A stretch of 53,042 bases of DNA from Lichenifustis flavocetrariae (GCF_026130545.1 NZ_JAMOIM010000032.1:1-53042); one strand, 5' to 3'; numbered from the stretch's first letter, positions 37,298 through 45,223 are shown. The notes: generated by a model from the sequence alone, not told the origin. Translations and numbers: made by a program.

Positions 37298-37436
37298 AGT
37301 CCTGACTTTCGAACGAGAGGAGGGAACGTGCCGTTGCCTTGCTGGCGATCACGCGGCCGAGAAGGCCCGCATTGCTCAGCCTTCACGTGGAGCGCACTGC
37401 CGGATCCACGTTAAGGAGTTTGAGCCTTGCCCGGCA

Positions 37437-37453
37437 GGTTCGGGATCTACTCA
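37437..37453 (-). promoter_or_regulatory. Recurrent element, copy 11 (upstream of the DUF1269-like gene)
   Basis: Read toward the gene the site is TTGAGTAGATCCCGAACC, the core with two changes (TTT to ATC). A TTAACG hexamer lies about 22-28 bases downstream. The ATG is 140 bases away. Confidence 0.5.
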
Positions 37454-37589
37454 AGCCGTGCCCTGAGCGATCACGACGAACGCCGCTCGTCGCCGAAGAC
37501 TCAACCGCAACCATCGGTCCATCGGCCGGCATGGCCGAGCGGTCCGGATCTGGAGCCATGGGTGTCACGTGGGGAGATAGGCAAGCGGT

Positions 37590-37606
37590 TGAGTAGTTTC
37601 CGAGCC
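37590..37606 (+). promoter_or_regulatory. Recurrent element, copy 12 (upstream of the short BON gene)
   Basis: TGAGTAGTTTCCGAGCC then T, the exact core. A CCTATCG hexamer follows at about 22-28 bases. It lies only 28 bases before the first start codon proposed for the BON gene, which suggests translation begins at a later codon such as 37695. Confidence 0.7.
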
Positions 37607-37634
37607 TCTATTCCGTATCATCCAGCGCCTATCG

Positions 37635-38195
37635 TTGGACGCCGACAATCGGGTCGTTTTTTTCGCAACATCGAGGTGTCCCTTGTCCCATTCCATGAGA
37701 CTCAACCAGGTCTCGGCTGGTGAAGACGTGCTGGAACCAGGCGTTGCAGGTGCGACACGGCTGGAAGGCGCGCTGAGTTTCCGGATCCCCTTCGAATTGT
37801 TGTTCGATGCGTCCGCAGAAGATGCAGACCTCCTCCGGATCGATCGGGAGAAGACCGGAGCTGGATCCGCCAAGAGTCACCGCGCTTCCTGTCCGGGAGG
37901 GGATGACGCGGACATCGCGGCGGCGGCGGCCGTGCGTTTCGCCTGGCATGACGTGGACCCTGGCTATGCGGTTCTGATGAAGGTCGACAAGGGATGGGTC
38001 ACCCTGAGCGGGCGTGTCGATCAGACCTTCAAAAAGGTTGCCGCCGAAATGGATGTCCTCCGGGTGCCCGGCGTGGCCGGCGTGACAAACACGATCGTTG
38101 GTCCGGCGGACGTTGTCGCTCGGCGCTGTCGCGATGTGATCCCGCATGACGCGGGCCGTGATGTCGGCCAAAACTTTGTCCGGGCCGGAGCATAA
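37635..38195 (+). CDS. BON-domain protein with an altered N-terminus
   Basis: Up to 186 aa. The C-terminal part is a clear BON domain: ADIAAAAAVRFAWHDVDPGY, KVDKGWVTLSGRVDQTFKK, VLRVPGVAGVTNTI. It resembles the middle BON of the protein at 7874-8524 (WHVVDPEYKV, KGWMTLSGQV), so the two are paralogues. The first hundred residues do not look like BON, and the expected preceding domain is missing. The start is uncertain: 37635 sits too close to the recurrent element, and 37695 (MRLNQVSAGEDV) is more likely. It is followed directly by a GTG-started gene. It may be a shortened copy of the triple-BON type. Confidence 0.6.
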   Translation: MDADNRVVFFATSRCPLSHSMRLNQVSAGEDVLEPGVAGATRLEGALSFRIPFELLFDASAEDADLLRIDREKTGAGSAKSHRASCPGGDDADIAAAAAVRFAWHDVDPGYAVLMKVDKGWVTLSGRVDQTFKKVAAEMDVLRVPGVAGVTNTIVGPADVVARRCRDVIPHDAGRDVGQNFVRAGA

Positions 38196-38639
38196 GTGGC
38201 GCTGGTGCGCTATTTCCTCGATGCCGAGTTCAACGGTTTCGGCGGCCAGCTCATCTCCATAGCGCTCGTGCCCCAGGATCCGCACTCAGCAGTCTTCTAC
38301 GAAGCGCTGCCGTGCGCAGCGCCTGAGCCCTGGGTTGCAGCGCATGTCCTCCCGGTCCTCCGGACGACACCAACCTCGCGTCCCGCGATGATCGCCAAGC
38401 TGGCCGCGTATCTCAGCAGCGATCCGGAACCGGTGGTGGTGGCAGACTGGCCCGAAGACATTGCCCATCTGGCGCTGCTGATGGTCACAGGTCCGGGGTA
38501 TCGCTTGGCCTCGCCCCGGCTGATGTTCGAATTGCTCGACCTGCCGCTCTTCAATTCCGAGGCGCTCAGCGAGGTGCCGCACAACGCCCGTCACGACGCA
38601 GCCGCGTTGCGGACCTACGTTCTGGCGGAACAGCGCTGA
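38196..38639 (+). CDS. Small RNase H-fold protein, 3'-5' exoribonuclease-like
   Basis: A 147-aa protein with the DEDD exonuclease pattern: FLDAEFNGFGG at the start (Asp-x-Glu), VVADWPEDIAHL in the middle and HNARHDAAALRTYVL at the end (His and Asp). This matches small 3'-5' exoribonucleases of the DUF5051 type that use DNA or RNA ends; the substrate is unknown. The start is a GTG immediately after the BON stop, so translation is probably coupled. No partner toxin or phage gene is near, so a housekeeping or stress RNA role is more likely. Confidence 0.75.
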   Translation: MALVRYFLDAEFNGFGGQLISIALVPQDPHSAVFYEALPCAAPEPWVAAHVLPVLRTTPTSRPAMIAKLAAYLSSDPEPVVVADWPEDIAHLALLMVTGPGYRLASPRLMFELLDLPLFNSEALSEVPHNARHDAAALRTYVLAEQR

Positions 38640-38731
38640 CGCCTCGTTCGCGATGGACGAGCCGTTCGCCCGGCACCCCTTGGCGTCTCGGGCCCGGGTG
38701 GGTACGAACGGGTCCGTCCTGAGGCGACGAT

Positions 38732-38748
38732 TGAGTAGTTTCCGAGCC
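38732..38748 (+). promoter_or_regulatory. Recurrent element, copy 13 (upstream of 38829-41045)
   Basis: TGAGTAGTTTCCGAGCC then T, the exact core. CCATATCTT follows about 22-30 bases downstream, the best -10 match of the set. The first ATG is 81 bases away. Confidence 0.75.
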
Positions 38749-38828
38749 TGACGGCCTCAGTCGCCGGGCCATATCTTGGGTCCAACAGGCGCTGGCAAGG
38801 GCCTCCGCCTCCTGCTCGGTGACCCGCC

Positions 38829-39335
38829 ATGAGCTTCCCCATAGTCAAGACGAAACGCCCTGTCGCATTGCTTGGGCCTGAGTTCGGACCCTTCCTCTAC
38901 GCTCCAATCGGCCACGAAGAAAACGGGATGACGCTCAGCCTTCTGTCCACGCTGGCACGACGGAACCTCGATCCTTGGCAAGAGGCCGCCGAACTCGCGG
39001 CTTTGCCGGTCGAGGTCGCAACGAACCGACTTGCAGCAGTCATTTCGGGAATGCCTGGTGTGGCTCAGCGACTTGATGCCGGTATGACTGCCCATCGCCT
39101 GATGAAGCTTCTCCCGCAGCTGACCAGTTCGACGGCATCCCGCAGCGCGACAGTCCACGACGCCGTTGGGCTGACAACCTCCTGGCTCGTCATATGGGCG
39201 ATCACGATGGGTTTAATCATGGGCGTGCAGGCTATTGCCGGGAGCCAACAGCCGTCCGTGCAAACAGCCGGCTCCCAGGCTTCAACGACGGTTGCGGTCC
39301 CGCCACTCAAGCAGCCGCTTGCCTCCGGCCAATGA
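38829..39335 (+). CDS. Uncharacterised protein with one C-terminal membrane segment
   Basis: A 168-aa protein I do not recognise. Residues about 115-135 (LTTSWLVIWAITMGLIMGVQ) form a single membrane helix, followed by a short Ser/Thr/Gln-rich tail. The soluble part has SLLSTLARRNLDPWQEAAEL, reminiscent of cytoplasmic bodies of small stress-regulated proteins, and precedes a DUF6894 gene. The ribosome-binding site of the first ATG is weak; a Met at position 33 (MTLSLLSTLARR) is an alternative. It probably forms an operon with DUF6894 and the MFS transporter. Confidence 0.65.
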   Translation: MSFPIVKTKRPVALLGPEFGPFLYAPIGHEENGMTLSLLSTLARRNLDPWQEAAELAALPVEVATNRLAAVISGMPGVAQRLDAGMTAHRLMKLLPQLTSSTASRSATVHDAVGLTTSWLVIWAITMGLIMGVQAIAGSQQPSVQTAGSQASTTVAVPPLKQPLASGQ

Positions 39336-39363
39336 GCGTCCGTTAGCCTGATCGAGAGCGCCC

Positions 39364-39633
39364 ATGCCCCGCTACCATTTCAACACCCATGACGGTCAGA
39401 CCACGCTGGATCGGGAGGGAACCGTCCTGTCGGGTCTACGTGCCGCGCGACGCCGGGCGATCAGGCTCTCCGGTGCCCTGATCGAGTCCGACTTCGCCCG
39501 CATGCAACTCGGAGAGGATTGGCGGATGGAGGTCACAGACGATCACGGCCGTCTTCTGTTCCGGCTCGACTTCACCGTTCTCGAGTTTCGAGAGCCAAGC
39601 GACGCCATTGAACTCCAGGGCGCCGGGGCGTGA
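39364..39633 (+). CDS. DUF6894 family protein
   Basis: An 89-aa protein starting MPRYHFNTHDGQTTLDREGT and ending in LLFRLDFTVLEF, the compact beta-rich DUF6894 layout frequent in Methylobacterium and Bradyrhizobium, often in many copies. Function unknown. GAGAGCG precedes the ATG; it overlaps the transporter gene by 4 bases. Confidence 0.82.
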   Translation: MPRYHFNTHDGQTTLDREGTVLSGLRAARRRAIRLSGALIESDFARMQLGEDWRMEVTDDHGRLLFRLDFTVLEFREPSDAIELQGAGA

Positions 39634-41045
39634 CCCCGCGATCAGCGGCCACCTCCCGTGTCAAGCCTGATTCTGCCACGTCAAACGGAGGGCCGGAGCG
39701 CCAGCGCCTTGTCTACCTCGCGACCGCCATCTCGGCGCTTGGCGGCATGCTGTTCGGCTATGACATCGGCGTCATCTCCGGGGCCATCCTGTTCATCAAG
39801 ACGGAATTCGCGCTCTCCTCCAGCGCCGAGGAGGTCGTCGTCAGCGCGGTCTTGCTGGGATCGCTTGTCGGAGCGATCGCGGGTGGGATGATCGCCGACA
39901 GGCTGGGACGCCGCAAACTGTCGATCGTGACCGCGGCTGTCTTCGGTGTGGGGGCGATCGGTGCGGCCCTGGCGCCGGGAACGGGGTGGCTGATCGCGGC
40001 CCGGCTCTTGGCCGGCACCGCGATCGGCGTCGCCTCGTTCGTCGCGCCACTCTACATATCCGAGATCGCGCCGGTCGCTATTCGGGGAAAGCTTGTTTCC
40101 GTCAATCAGGTCGCGCTAACGAGCGGCATCGTCATCTCGTACCTCGTCGACTACGCGTTCGCGGGCGCGCAAGCGTGGCGCTGGATGTTCGCGCTTGCTG
40201 TGATCCCCGCGGCGGCCTTCGGCATCGGATTGATGTTCATTCCCGACAGTCCGCGATGGCTCGTCGGGCGCGGCCGGGTCGACGAGGCCCGGGCGGTGCT
40301 GAAGCGCATCCGAAGTCCGGACCAGGCGGAACGCGAGCTGAAGGAGATCCAATCCGGCGCGGCGCAGCAGAAGGGACGTTGGTCCGAACTGCTCAGCCCG
40401 ACGTTGCGGCCGGCGATGATCGTTGGCGTCGGCCTCGCGATCGCGCAGCAGATCACCGGCATCAACACGGTCATCTATTATGCGCCGACGATCTTTAAAT
40501 TCGCCGGCCTGTCCTCCGCCTCGGGAGCGATCCTGGCCAGTGTCGGCGTCGGGGTCATCAATGTCGCCTTCACCCTCGTGGCCATGCAGTTGATCGACAA
40601 GGTCGGGCGGCGGCCTCTTCTTCTGGTCAGCCTGGCCGGCATGGCACTCGGCCTCATCGTGTTGGGGCTGGCCTTCGCGCTTCCGCAACTATCTGGCAGC
40701 CTGGGATGGATCGCGGTTGGAAGCCTCATGGTCTATGTCGGCGCGTTCGCGGTCGGCTTGGGTCCGGTTTTCTGGCTCATGTTGTCAGAGATCTACCCGC
40801 TGCGCATTCGCGGCCGCGCCATGAGCGTCGGCACCGTCGCGAACTGGGCAGCCAACCTGGTGGTGGCCCTCTCGTTCCTGACGCTCACCCAGGTGCTGGG
40901 CAAGCCGGCGACATTCTGGCTCTATGGCGCCGTCACGCTTGGGTCGTGGGTCTTCGCCTATCTCCTGGTGCCCGAAACCAAGGGCAAGACCCTCGAACAG
41001 ATCGAAGCGCATTGGCGCGACGGAAAGCCCGCGCGCGACCTGTGA
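39630..41045 (+). CDS. Sugar porter MFS transporter (GalP/XylE-like)
   Basis: A 471-aa 12-helix sugar:H+ symporter-like protein. Signatures: GYDIGVISGAILFIK in helix 1, the loop GGMIADRLGRRKLSIV, PDSPRWLVGRGR after helix 6, the substrate-binding AQQITGINTVIYYAPTIF in helix 7, and PETKGKTLEQIE at the end. The start is a GTG that overlaps the DUF6894 stop (GTGA). Uptake of hexose or pentose would feed the sugar-phosphate enzymes of the island. No sugar kinase is in view. Confidence 0.93.
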   Translation: MTPRSAATSRVKPDSATSNGGPERQRLVYLATAISALGGMLFGYDIGVISGAILFIKTEFALSSSAEEVVVSAVLLGSLVGAIAGGMIADRLGRRKLSIVTAAVFGVGAIGAALAPGTGWLIAARLLAGTAIGVASFVAPLYISEIAPVAIRGKLVSVNQVALTSGIVISYLVDYAFAGAQAWRWMFALAVIPAAAFGIGLMFIPDSPRWLVGRGRVDEARAVLKRIRSPDQAERELKEIQSGAAQQKGRWSELLSPTLRPAMIVGVGLAIAQQITGINTVIYYAPTIFKFAGLSSASGAILASVGVGVINVAFTLVAMQLIDKVGRRPLLLVSLAGMALGLIVLGLAFALPQLSGSLGWIAVGSLMVYVGAFAVGLGPVFWLMLSEIYPLRIRGRAMSVGTVANWAANLVVALSFLTLTQVLGKPATFWLYGAVTLGSWVFAYLLVPETKGKTLEQIEAHWRDGKPARDL

Positions 41046-41170
41046 CGGTCGTGACGGACCCTTTACCGTCATGGTCCGCTATGGGCGACCGCCCAACGGG
41101 GATTGATGACCCGCGATGCTGGGCGGCACGGCTCGACGTAGGATGGTAGGCAGGCGAGTGAGAAAGTCGA

Positions 41171-41407
41171 ATGTTTGAATCACGCATCATTGAAGAGAGC
41201 GGACGCACCTTGACGGTCGCGAACGATGACGGCGATCGTTTCACGTTCGAGTTTCCGACAGCTCACGTGGTCGACATTCGCCTGGCAGGACCACCGATTT
41301 GGAAGAGCGGCACCGAGCCCGATGTGGCGGCCATCTGGATCGACGACGCGAGGCACGTCGCGACCCAGGCGGCGCGCGACAGGGGCTGGTTGCCGCACGC
41401 AAGCTGA
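41171..41407 (+). CDS. Small conserved-looking hypothetical protein
   Basis: A 78-aa protein, MFESRIIEESGRTLTVANDD at the start and DDARHVATQAARDRGWLPHA at the end. It has alternating hydrophobic strands (TFEFPTAHVVDIRLAG) and one terminal helix but no family I can name. A purine-rich GAGAAAG lies before the ATG. No recurrent element precedes it. Confidence 0.6.
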   Translation: MFESRIIEESGRTLTVANDDGDRFTFEFPTAHVVDIRLAGPPIWKSGTEPDVAAIWIDDARHVATQAARDRGWLPHAS

Positions 41408-41423
41408 CACATCCGCTCTCACG

Positions 41424-41444
41424 CACAACCGAGATTCGGCTGTG
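41424..41444. terminator. Candidate hairpin between convergent ends
   Basis: CACAACCG and CGGCTGTG pair over eight positions with one mismatch around AGATT. It sits between the 78-aa gene (plus) and the HAD gene (minus). No T run, so the call is tentative. Confidence 0.35.
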
Positions 41445-41465
41445 GTTACGCCGTGCCCGCTACAT

Positions 41466-41480
41466 CATCGGAAATACTCA
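41466..41480 (-). promoter_or_regulatory. Recurrent element, copy 14 (variant at a gene end)
   Basis: Read leftward: TGAGTATTTCCGATG, one base short and imperfect at the end. It overlaps the stop codon of the HAD gene and faces no minus-strand gene. It is the weakest member of the set and may be chance or a dead copy. Confidence 0.3.
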
Positions 41481-42302
41481 GGCGGTTGCCGGCTGCAAAA
41501 TGAAGCGCCTCACCGCCTTGGCGAAACCCTCGTGCTCGGTGTTATCCGTCACAGCGTGCGCCTGCTCTTTCACGTCGTCGCTCGCGTTCCCCATGGCGAT
41601 AGAAAAGCCGCTCTTGCGGAACATCGGGATGTCGTTCGGCATGTCGCCAATCGTCGCGATTTCGGTGAGCGGGATGTGGTGCAGCCTGGACAAGGCAACG
41701 GCGACGGCACCCTTGTTGGCCTCCGGGTGGGTCACGTCGAGATAGAACGGCTGCGAGCGCTCCGCGCTGACCGTCGCGCCCAGCGTCTCCTGCGCTGCCT
41801 TCTCGCAGGCCGCCACCAGGGCGAGGTTGTCTGAAATCCCGACGATCTTTACGACCTGCGCCAGATGCTCGGGCGTGAAGGATGGCACGATCGTGGCGCC
41901 GAACCTGACGTTGGACGTCTCGTGCGTGACGTGCGGCGCCTTGGGATCGCGGATCAACCAGTCGTTGGTCGTATAAATCCACACGTCGAGGCCACGGCCC
42001 AGGATTAAGTCGACGGTCTGCCGGGCCGTTGCGGGATCGAGACGATGGCTCTCGATGACGGACATGTCGGGATTGAACAGAACGCCGCCATTGAAGCCGG
42101 CGATGGCCCCGTCGAGCCCAAGGGGCTCGATCAGCATCCGCATGCCGCGCGGGGGCCGGCCGCTGGTGATCGCAAAGACGATGCCGGCTCGCCGTAGTTC
42201 GTGGACGGCCGCTTTTGCGTCCTCAGTCAGCACTTTGTCGCGGGTCAACAAGGTCCCATCGACATCGGCGAGGAGGAGGCGGATTTTAGAATGTATGGTC
42301 AA
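41478..42302 (-). CDS. HAD-superfamily Cof-type hydrolase
   Basis: A 274-aa Cof/type IIB HAD phosphatase. Motif I LLLADVDGTLLTRDK, motif II ITSGRPPRG, the cap in the middle, motif III Lys in HPEANKGAVAVAL and motif IV IGDMPNDIPMF are all present. Members hydrolyse sugar phosphates; substrate unknown. No recurrent element is found upstream of its start, so its control may differ from its neighbours. Confidence 0.9.
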   Translation of the reverse strand: MTIHSKIRLLLADVDGTLLTRDKVLTEDAKAAVHELRRAGIVFAITSGRPPRGMRMLIEPLGLDGAIAGFNGGVLFNPDMSVIESHRLDPATARQTVDLILGRGLDVWIYTTNDWLIRDPKAPHVTHETSNVRFGATIVPSFTPEHLAQVVKIVGISDNLALVAACEKAAQETLGATVSAERSQPFYLDVTHPEANKGAVAVALSRLHHIPLTEIATIGDMPNDIPMFRKSGFSIAMGNASDDVKEQAHAVTDNTEHEGFAKAVRRFILQPATA

Positions 42303-42425
42303 GACGCGGTAACCCAGTTTCGCATATTGTCTCAGTACATCTTCGGCAATCGATGCAAATCTCAGATAGGTGATCTTCGAAAGACGGCTTCTTACTCATC
42401 AGATGACATTCGAAAGGACTTTGTC

Positions 42426-42812
42426 TCACTTTTGGTTCTCGCCGGCATGAACGACGTTGGCGATGGCTGCAGACACGACCACACTTTCAAGAAGCTCCCT
42501 CGCGCGTTCGATGGCCGGCAACGCGCCGATTTCGGCGCCAAGTTCGCTTCCATGGTAGAGGACGAGGACGCGCGATTGACACCCTGTTCCGATGACCTGC
42601 ATGCGCCCGCAATGTGTCTCTCCGGAATGGACGCAGGAGACACTCAGAACGGACGATGTAGCTTCGCCCGTCTCGCGATCAGCGAAAATGGCGCTGCCGG
42701 ATACCCGATGGGCGCTCCCCAGACCCTGTATGCGTGATTGCAGTCTTTTATCGGTCATCATTGGCGCAGCCGAGCCGTTGCGGGACTGCTCCATTTTGTC
42801 ATCGTGTTGCAT
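42426..42812 (-). CDS. Uncharacterised 128-aa protein
   Basis: No family is recognised. The start MQHDDKMEQSRNG at 42812 is supported by GAGGTCAG just before it; an upstream extension lacks a site. Three Cys lie within 20 residues (SCVHSGETHCGRMQVIGTGC) and a Glu/Ala-rich helix closes the protein. A recurrent element 63 bases upstream in the right orientation supports it as a real gene. Confidence 0.55.
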   Translation of the reverse strand: MQHDDKMEQSRNGSAAPMMTDKRLQSRIQGLGSAHRVSGSAIFADRETGEATSSVLSVSCVHSGETHCGRMQVIGTGCQSRVLVLYHGSELGAEIGALPAIERARELLESVVVSAAIANVVHAGENQK

Positions 42813-42874
42813 TGCTCTGACCTCGCCAAAATCAATGTTCGTGACAGGGAAGGACATTCACGAGCCGGCAGATA

Positions 42875-42891
42875 GCATCGGAAACTACTTA
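42875..42891 (-). promoter_or_regulatory. Recurrent element, copy 15 (upstream of the 128-aa gene)
   Basis: Read toward the gene: TAAGTAGTTTCCGATGC then TA, one base from the core plus variable positions. The ATG is 63 bases away. Confidence 0.6.
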
Positions 42892-43089
42892 TCGATGGAA
42901 GTGCGCGGGGCTTCGGTTCTGGTTCTCCGGCGAGAGTGACCGCCATAAAGGCGAGGTTGGCCGCGCCGCCCGACCCACGACTCCTGCATTCGCCGGCTGC
43001 TGAATAAACCGCCGCACAGCTTATTACCTGCATCCTGGCGCTAACGTCACCGCATTCATCCCGATATCGGAACGTACCCATGTGACCCA
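42892..43089. other. Divergent intergenic stretch without a gene
   Basis: Between two recurrent elements facing opposite directions there are about 200 bases with no convincing frame or repeat. It is the gap between the promoters of the 128-aa gene and of the exported 132-aa protein. Confidence 0.4.
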
Positions 43090-43106
43090 TAGGTATTTTC
43101 CGAAGC
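43090..43106 (+). promoter_or_regulatory. Recurrent element, copy 16 (upstream of the exported small protein)
   Basis: TAGGTATTTTCCGAAGC then TA; TAGG...CTA partial dyad. CCTATCC follows at about 21-27 bases and overlaps the left arm of the hairpin at 43132. The ATG is 63 bases away. Confidence 0.6.
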
Positions 43107-43131
43107 TAGGATTCGGTGGTTGCTTTCCTAT

Positions 43132-43161
43132 CCTCTTGATCAGCGAGAGCTGATCAAGAGG
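43132..43161 (+). promoter_or_regulatory. Perfect 13-bp inverted repeat over the ribosome-binding site
   Basis: CCTCTTGATCAGC (43132-43144), a GAGA loop, and GCTGATCAAGAGG (43149-43161) form an uninterrupted 13-base-pair stem capped by a GNRA tetraloop. The right arm contains AAGAGG, the ribosome-binding site of the ATG at 43169. As RNA it would hide that site, as in RNA thermometers or other leader switches. As DNA it is a palindrome that a dimeric repressor could bind. The predicted -10 overlaps the left arm, so the true transcript start decides between these. Confidence 0.65.
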
Positions 43162-43168
43162 TGTGAAA

Positions 43169-43564
43169 ATGAAATGTCTCCTAATTTTGGCAAGTTGTGC
43201 TGTTTTTCTCTCAGTCGCTCCTGTTGCTGCAGACGCAGCGACGACCCCAGCGGCGAAGGATGCCGGTCCGGTTATCCAAAATAGCCAGGCCATGGCCGCC
43301 GCCGATCAGATGGGTCGCCCTATGAACATGCGGCAGCAGATCCAGGACCAGCTCACCAAGGACGGCTACTCGACCATCTCAGTAACGCCGTCGTCCTTCT
43401 TTGTGCGCGCCAAAGACAAGGCAGGCAATCCGGTCGCAATGGTGATCGGCCCCGATAGTTTTACCGAAGTCACGGACGTGATGCCCAAGGCCGCGGCCAA
43501 CGGCGCACCCTCACCAAAGGCCGGTGGGACGGACGATCCAACCCCGGTTGCTGCCCAGAAGTAA
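43169..43564 (+). CDS. Small exported protein
   Basis: A 131-aa protein with a clear signal peptide (MKCLLILASCAVFLSVAPVA, likely cut after VAADA). The mature part has MRQQIQDQLTKDGYSTISVT and FFVRAKDKAGNPVAMVIGPD, a pattern of secreted PepSY-like or periplasmic small proteins, but I cannot name the family. The ATG at 43169 is chosen because AAGAGG lies at the right distance; the GTG at 43163 is too close. The leader holds the 13-bp hairpin, so its translation is likely regulated. Confidence 0.8.
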   Translation: MKCLLILASCAVFLSVAPVAADAATTPAAKDAGPVIQNSQAMAAADQMGRPMNMRQQIQDQLTKDGYSTISVTPSSFFVRAKDKAGNPVAMVIGPDSFTEVTDVMPKAAANGAPSPKAGGTDDPTPVAAQK

Positions 43565-43689
43565 GGATCGGGTTTCAGTACGTGGTTTCGCCGAGAAGAC
43601 CTCCTCGACCATCAGCGGGGCCGGGCGGCCGGGGGGATAAGTTCCGGAACTCGGCATTGTTCGAAATCCCGCGCCCAATGGAGCTGAAG

Positions 43690-44457
43690 ATGATGGCGGA
43701 AACCAAGCCTGATGAGGGGACGGAGGGCTATGCCGCCCGAGAAGTCGTGGGGGTCTTCGATACCCCCGAAGCTTTGGAGGCGGCCGTCGATCGGCTGCAA
43801 ATATCGGGCTTCGACCGTGCCGCCATTTCGGTTCTCGCGAGCGACAAGATTGTTAAGGAGCGCTTGGGTCGTCTCTATGACTCGGTCGCTGAGATCGTCG
43901 ACGATCCGCGAGCGCCTCTGGCCGCGTTCGTGTCCCAGGACTCGCGGATGGAGGGCAAGGCGGCTGCTGTGGGTGCCCCTCTCTTCATCGGCGGGATCGC
44001 GGGGGGGCTTGCCGTCGTCGCATCTGGGGGCGCACTTGCGGCGGCAATTGTCGCGGCCATGGCCGCCGGTGCCGTCGGAGCCGGCATTGGTGGGCTGCTC
44101 GCGCGCCTGATGTCGCACCACCACATCGACCGTGTCGAGCAGCAACTGGCCCAAGGCGGCTTGGTCCTCTGGGTGTCCGTCCGTGACGACGCGGCGGGGG
44201 CAAATGCGCTCGAGATCTTGATCCATGGAGGCGCTCGCGACGCTCATTTACATGAGATCCAAAGGGAATGGCACCTGAAGGATTGGTCCTCCACCCTGGG
44301 AGGACCCGATCCGTTCCTCGAAAGCGATCCTGCCACGCCTTTACGAGGAACGTCGTTGCCAAACGGAAGGATCGAACGCTTCGGGACGCGGCTGGCTGTC
44401 GAATGGCAAACTGCCGCCGTTTCACTCACGGCCGATATCGATAGCGAGGGCCATTAA
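43690..44457 (+). CDS. Glycine-zipper DUF1269-like stress protein
   Basis: A 255-aa protein. N-terminal part REVVGVFDTPEALEAAVDRL and ISVLASDKIVKERLG resembles the ferredoxin-like start of YflT/DUF1269 proteins. A long glycine zipper (AAIVAAMAAGAVGAGIGGLL) gives a membrane hairpin, then HHHIDRVEQQLAQGGLVLWV, and a tail with HGGARDAHLHEIQREW and DPFLESDP. The ATG at 43690 is chosen because GGAG lies 6 bases upstream; earlier in-frame starts lack a site. Its tail is echoed in the short protein at 52121-52435. Confidence 0.78.
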   Translation: MMAETKPDEGTEGYAAREVVGVFDTPEALEAAVDRLQISGFDRAAISVLASDKIVKERLGRLYDSVAEIVDDPRAPLAAFVSQDSRMEGKAAAVGAPLFIGGIAGGLAVVASGGALAAAIVAAMAAGAVGAGIGGLLARLMSHHHIDRVEQQLAQGGLVLWVSVRDDAAGANALEILIHGGARDAHLHEIQREWHLKDWSSTLGGPDPFLESDPATPLRGTSLPNGRIERFGTRLAVEWQTAAVSLTADIDSEGH

Positions 44458-44528
44458 GGTGAAACTCTGTTCGATGGTCACTCATTACATGGCGACAAAC
44501 ACCCGTGCCTCAAACCGAATGTGCGGCA

Positions 44529-44545
44529 TAGGTCATTCCCGAGCC
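44529..44545 (+). promoter_or_regulatory. Recurrent element, copy 17 (upstream of the exported 164-aa protein)
   Basis: TAGGTCATTCCCGAGCC then T: two or three changes in the central run. A GGCTACG hexamer follows at about 27 bases. It is 99 bases before the TTG start at 44644. Confidence 0.45.
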
Positions 44546-44643
44546 TGCCATGGGCTGCAATGAGCAAATTGGCTACGACGGGGCGTCGGCAACCTCGGTT
44601 GGCTCGTTCTCCTTGCGTCCAGCTCACACGACGAGAGGGTCCC

Positions 44644-45138
44644 TTGTTCAAATCCTGTGAGTTCGCTCCGCTGTTCGCTTTCACGGCGCTCTTGACATTG
44701 AGCGATCCTTCGTCTGCGGCGTTTCAATGCCCTGCAACAAACCCGTCGTCGGAGAGCGGATCAAGCGTCGCTGCTGATGCGGTTCTCCAGAACGATCCAA
44801 GTGTCAGCAGTTCTGTGATGACCGCTATCGATCGGTTGCGGGCGAAAGGCCTGAAGAGCGGCGAGATCGTGGATCAGCTCGTGACCAGCTATTGTTCGCG
44901 CATCGGTTCGGAGGCTGGACTTTCGGATGAGAGCAAAGCTGAACAGGTCCGGCAATTCGCCTCCAGTCTGGCCAGTGTTGTCTTTCGCTCGCCCGGAAGT
45001 TCCCCGGAGGACACTCTGATAAACGTCCCGGTTCCCACCAAGCTCTATGATCAGTTGCGACAAGCGGCCAAGACTGCAAAGGTCAGCGAGAGCGCGTGGA
45101 TGCTCGGTGCCATCAGAAATCGCCTTGCCGCCCCGTGA
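44644..45138 (+). CDS. Exported protein of unknown function
   Basis: A 164-aa protein from a TTG at 44644 with GAGAGGG four bases upstream; this places the hydrophobic signal (FAPLFAFTALLTLSDPSSAA) at the N-terminus. An ATG at 44560 with no site would put it 28 residues in. The mature part has a lone CPATNPSS, then helical repeats (MTAIDRLRAKGLKSGEIVDQ, SKAEQVRQFASSLASVVF). No known family; a weak similarity to CcmH-like helical layout was noted but I do not claim it. Confidence 0.6.
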   Translation: MFKSCEFAPLFAFTALLTLSDPSSAAFQCPATNPSSESGSSVAADAVLQNDPSVSSSVMTAIDRLRAKGLKSGEIVDQLVTSYCSRIGSEAGLSDESKAEQVRQFASSLASVVFRSPGSSPEDTLINVPVPTKLYDQLRQAAKTAKVSESAWMLGAIRNRLAAP

Positions 45139-45223
45139 CGAGCAGCTCTGTTTGGACAGTCCACCAAGGGCGCGGATCGTCCCTGAAGTTGATGTGGCGG
45201 GTGATTGTGCCTGAAGGACTGAC

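Noticed and set aside
37629-37910. Minus-strand frame with CIFCG and CRTCN pairs that looks like a zinc ribbon
   Set aside because: It is antisense to the N-terminal part of the BON gene and has no start or ribosome-binding site. I leave it open as a weak rival since that part of the BON protein is itself unusual.
43137-43156. FNR/FixK-type box inside the 43132 palindrome
   Set aside because: The TTGAT and ATCAA halves are 12 bases apart rather than 4.
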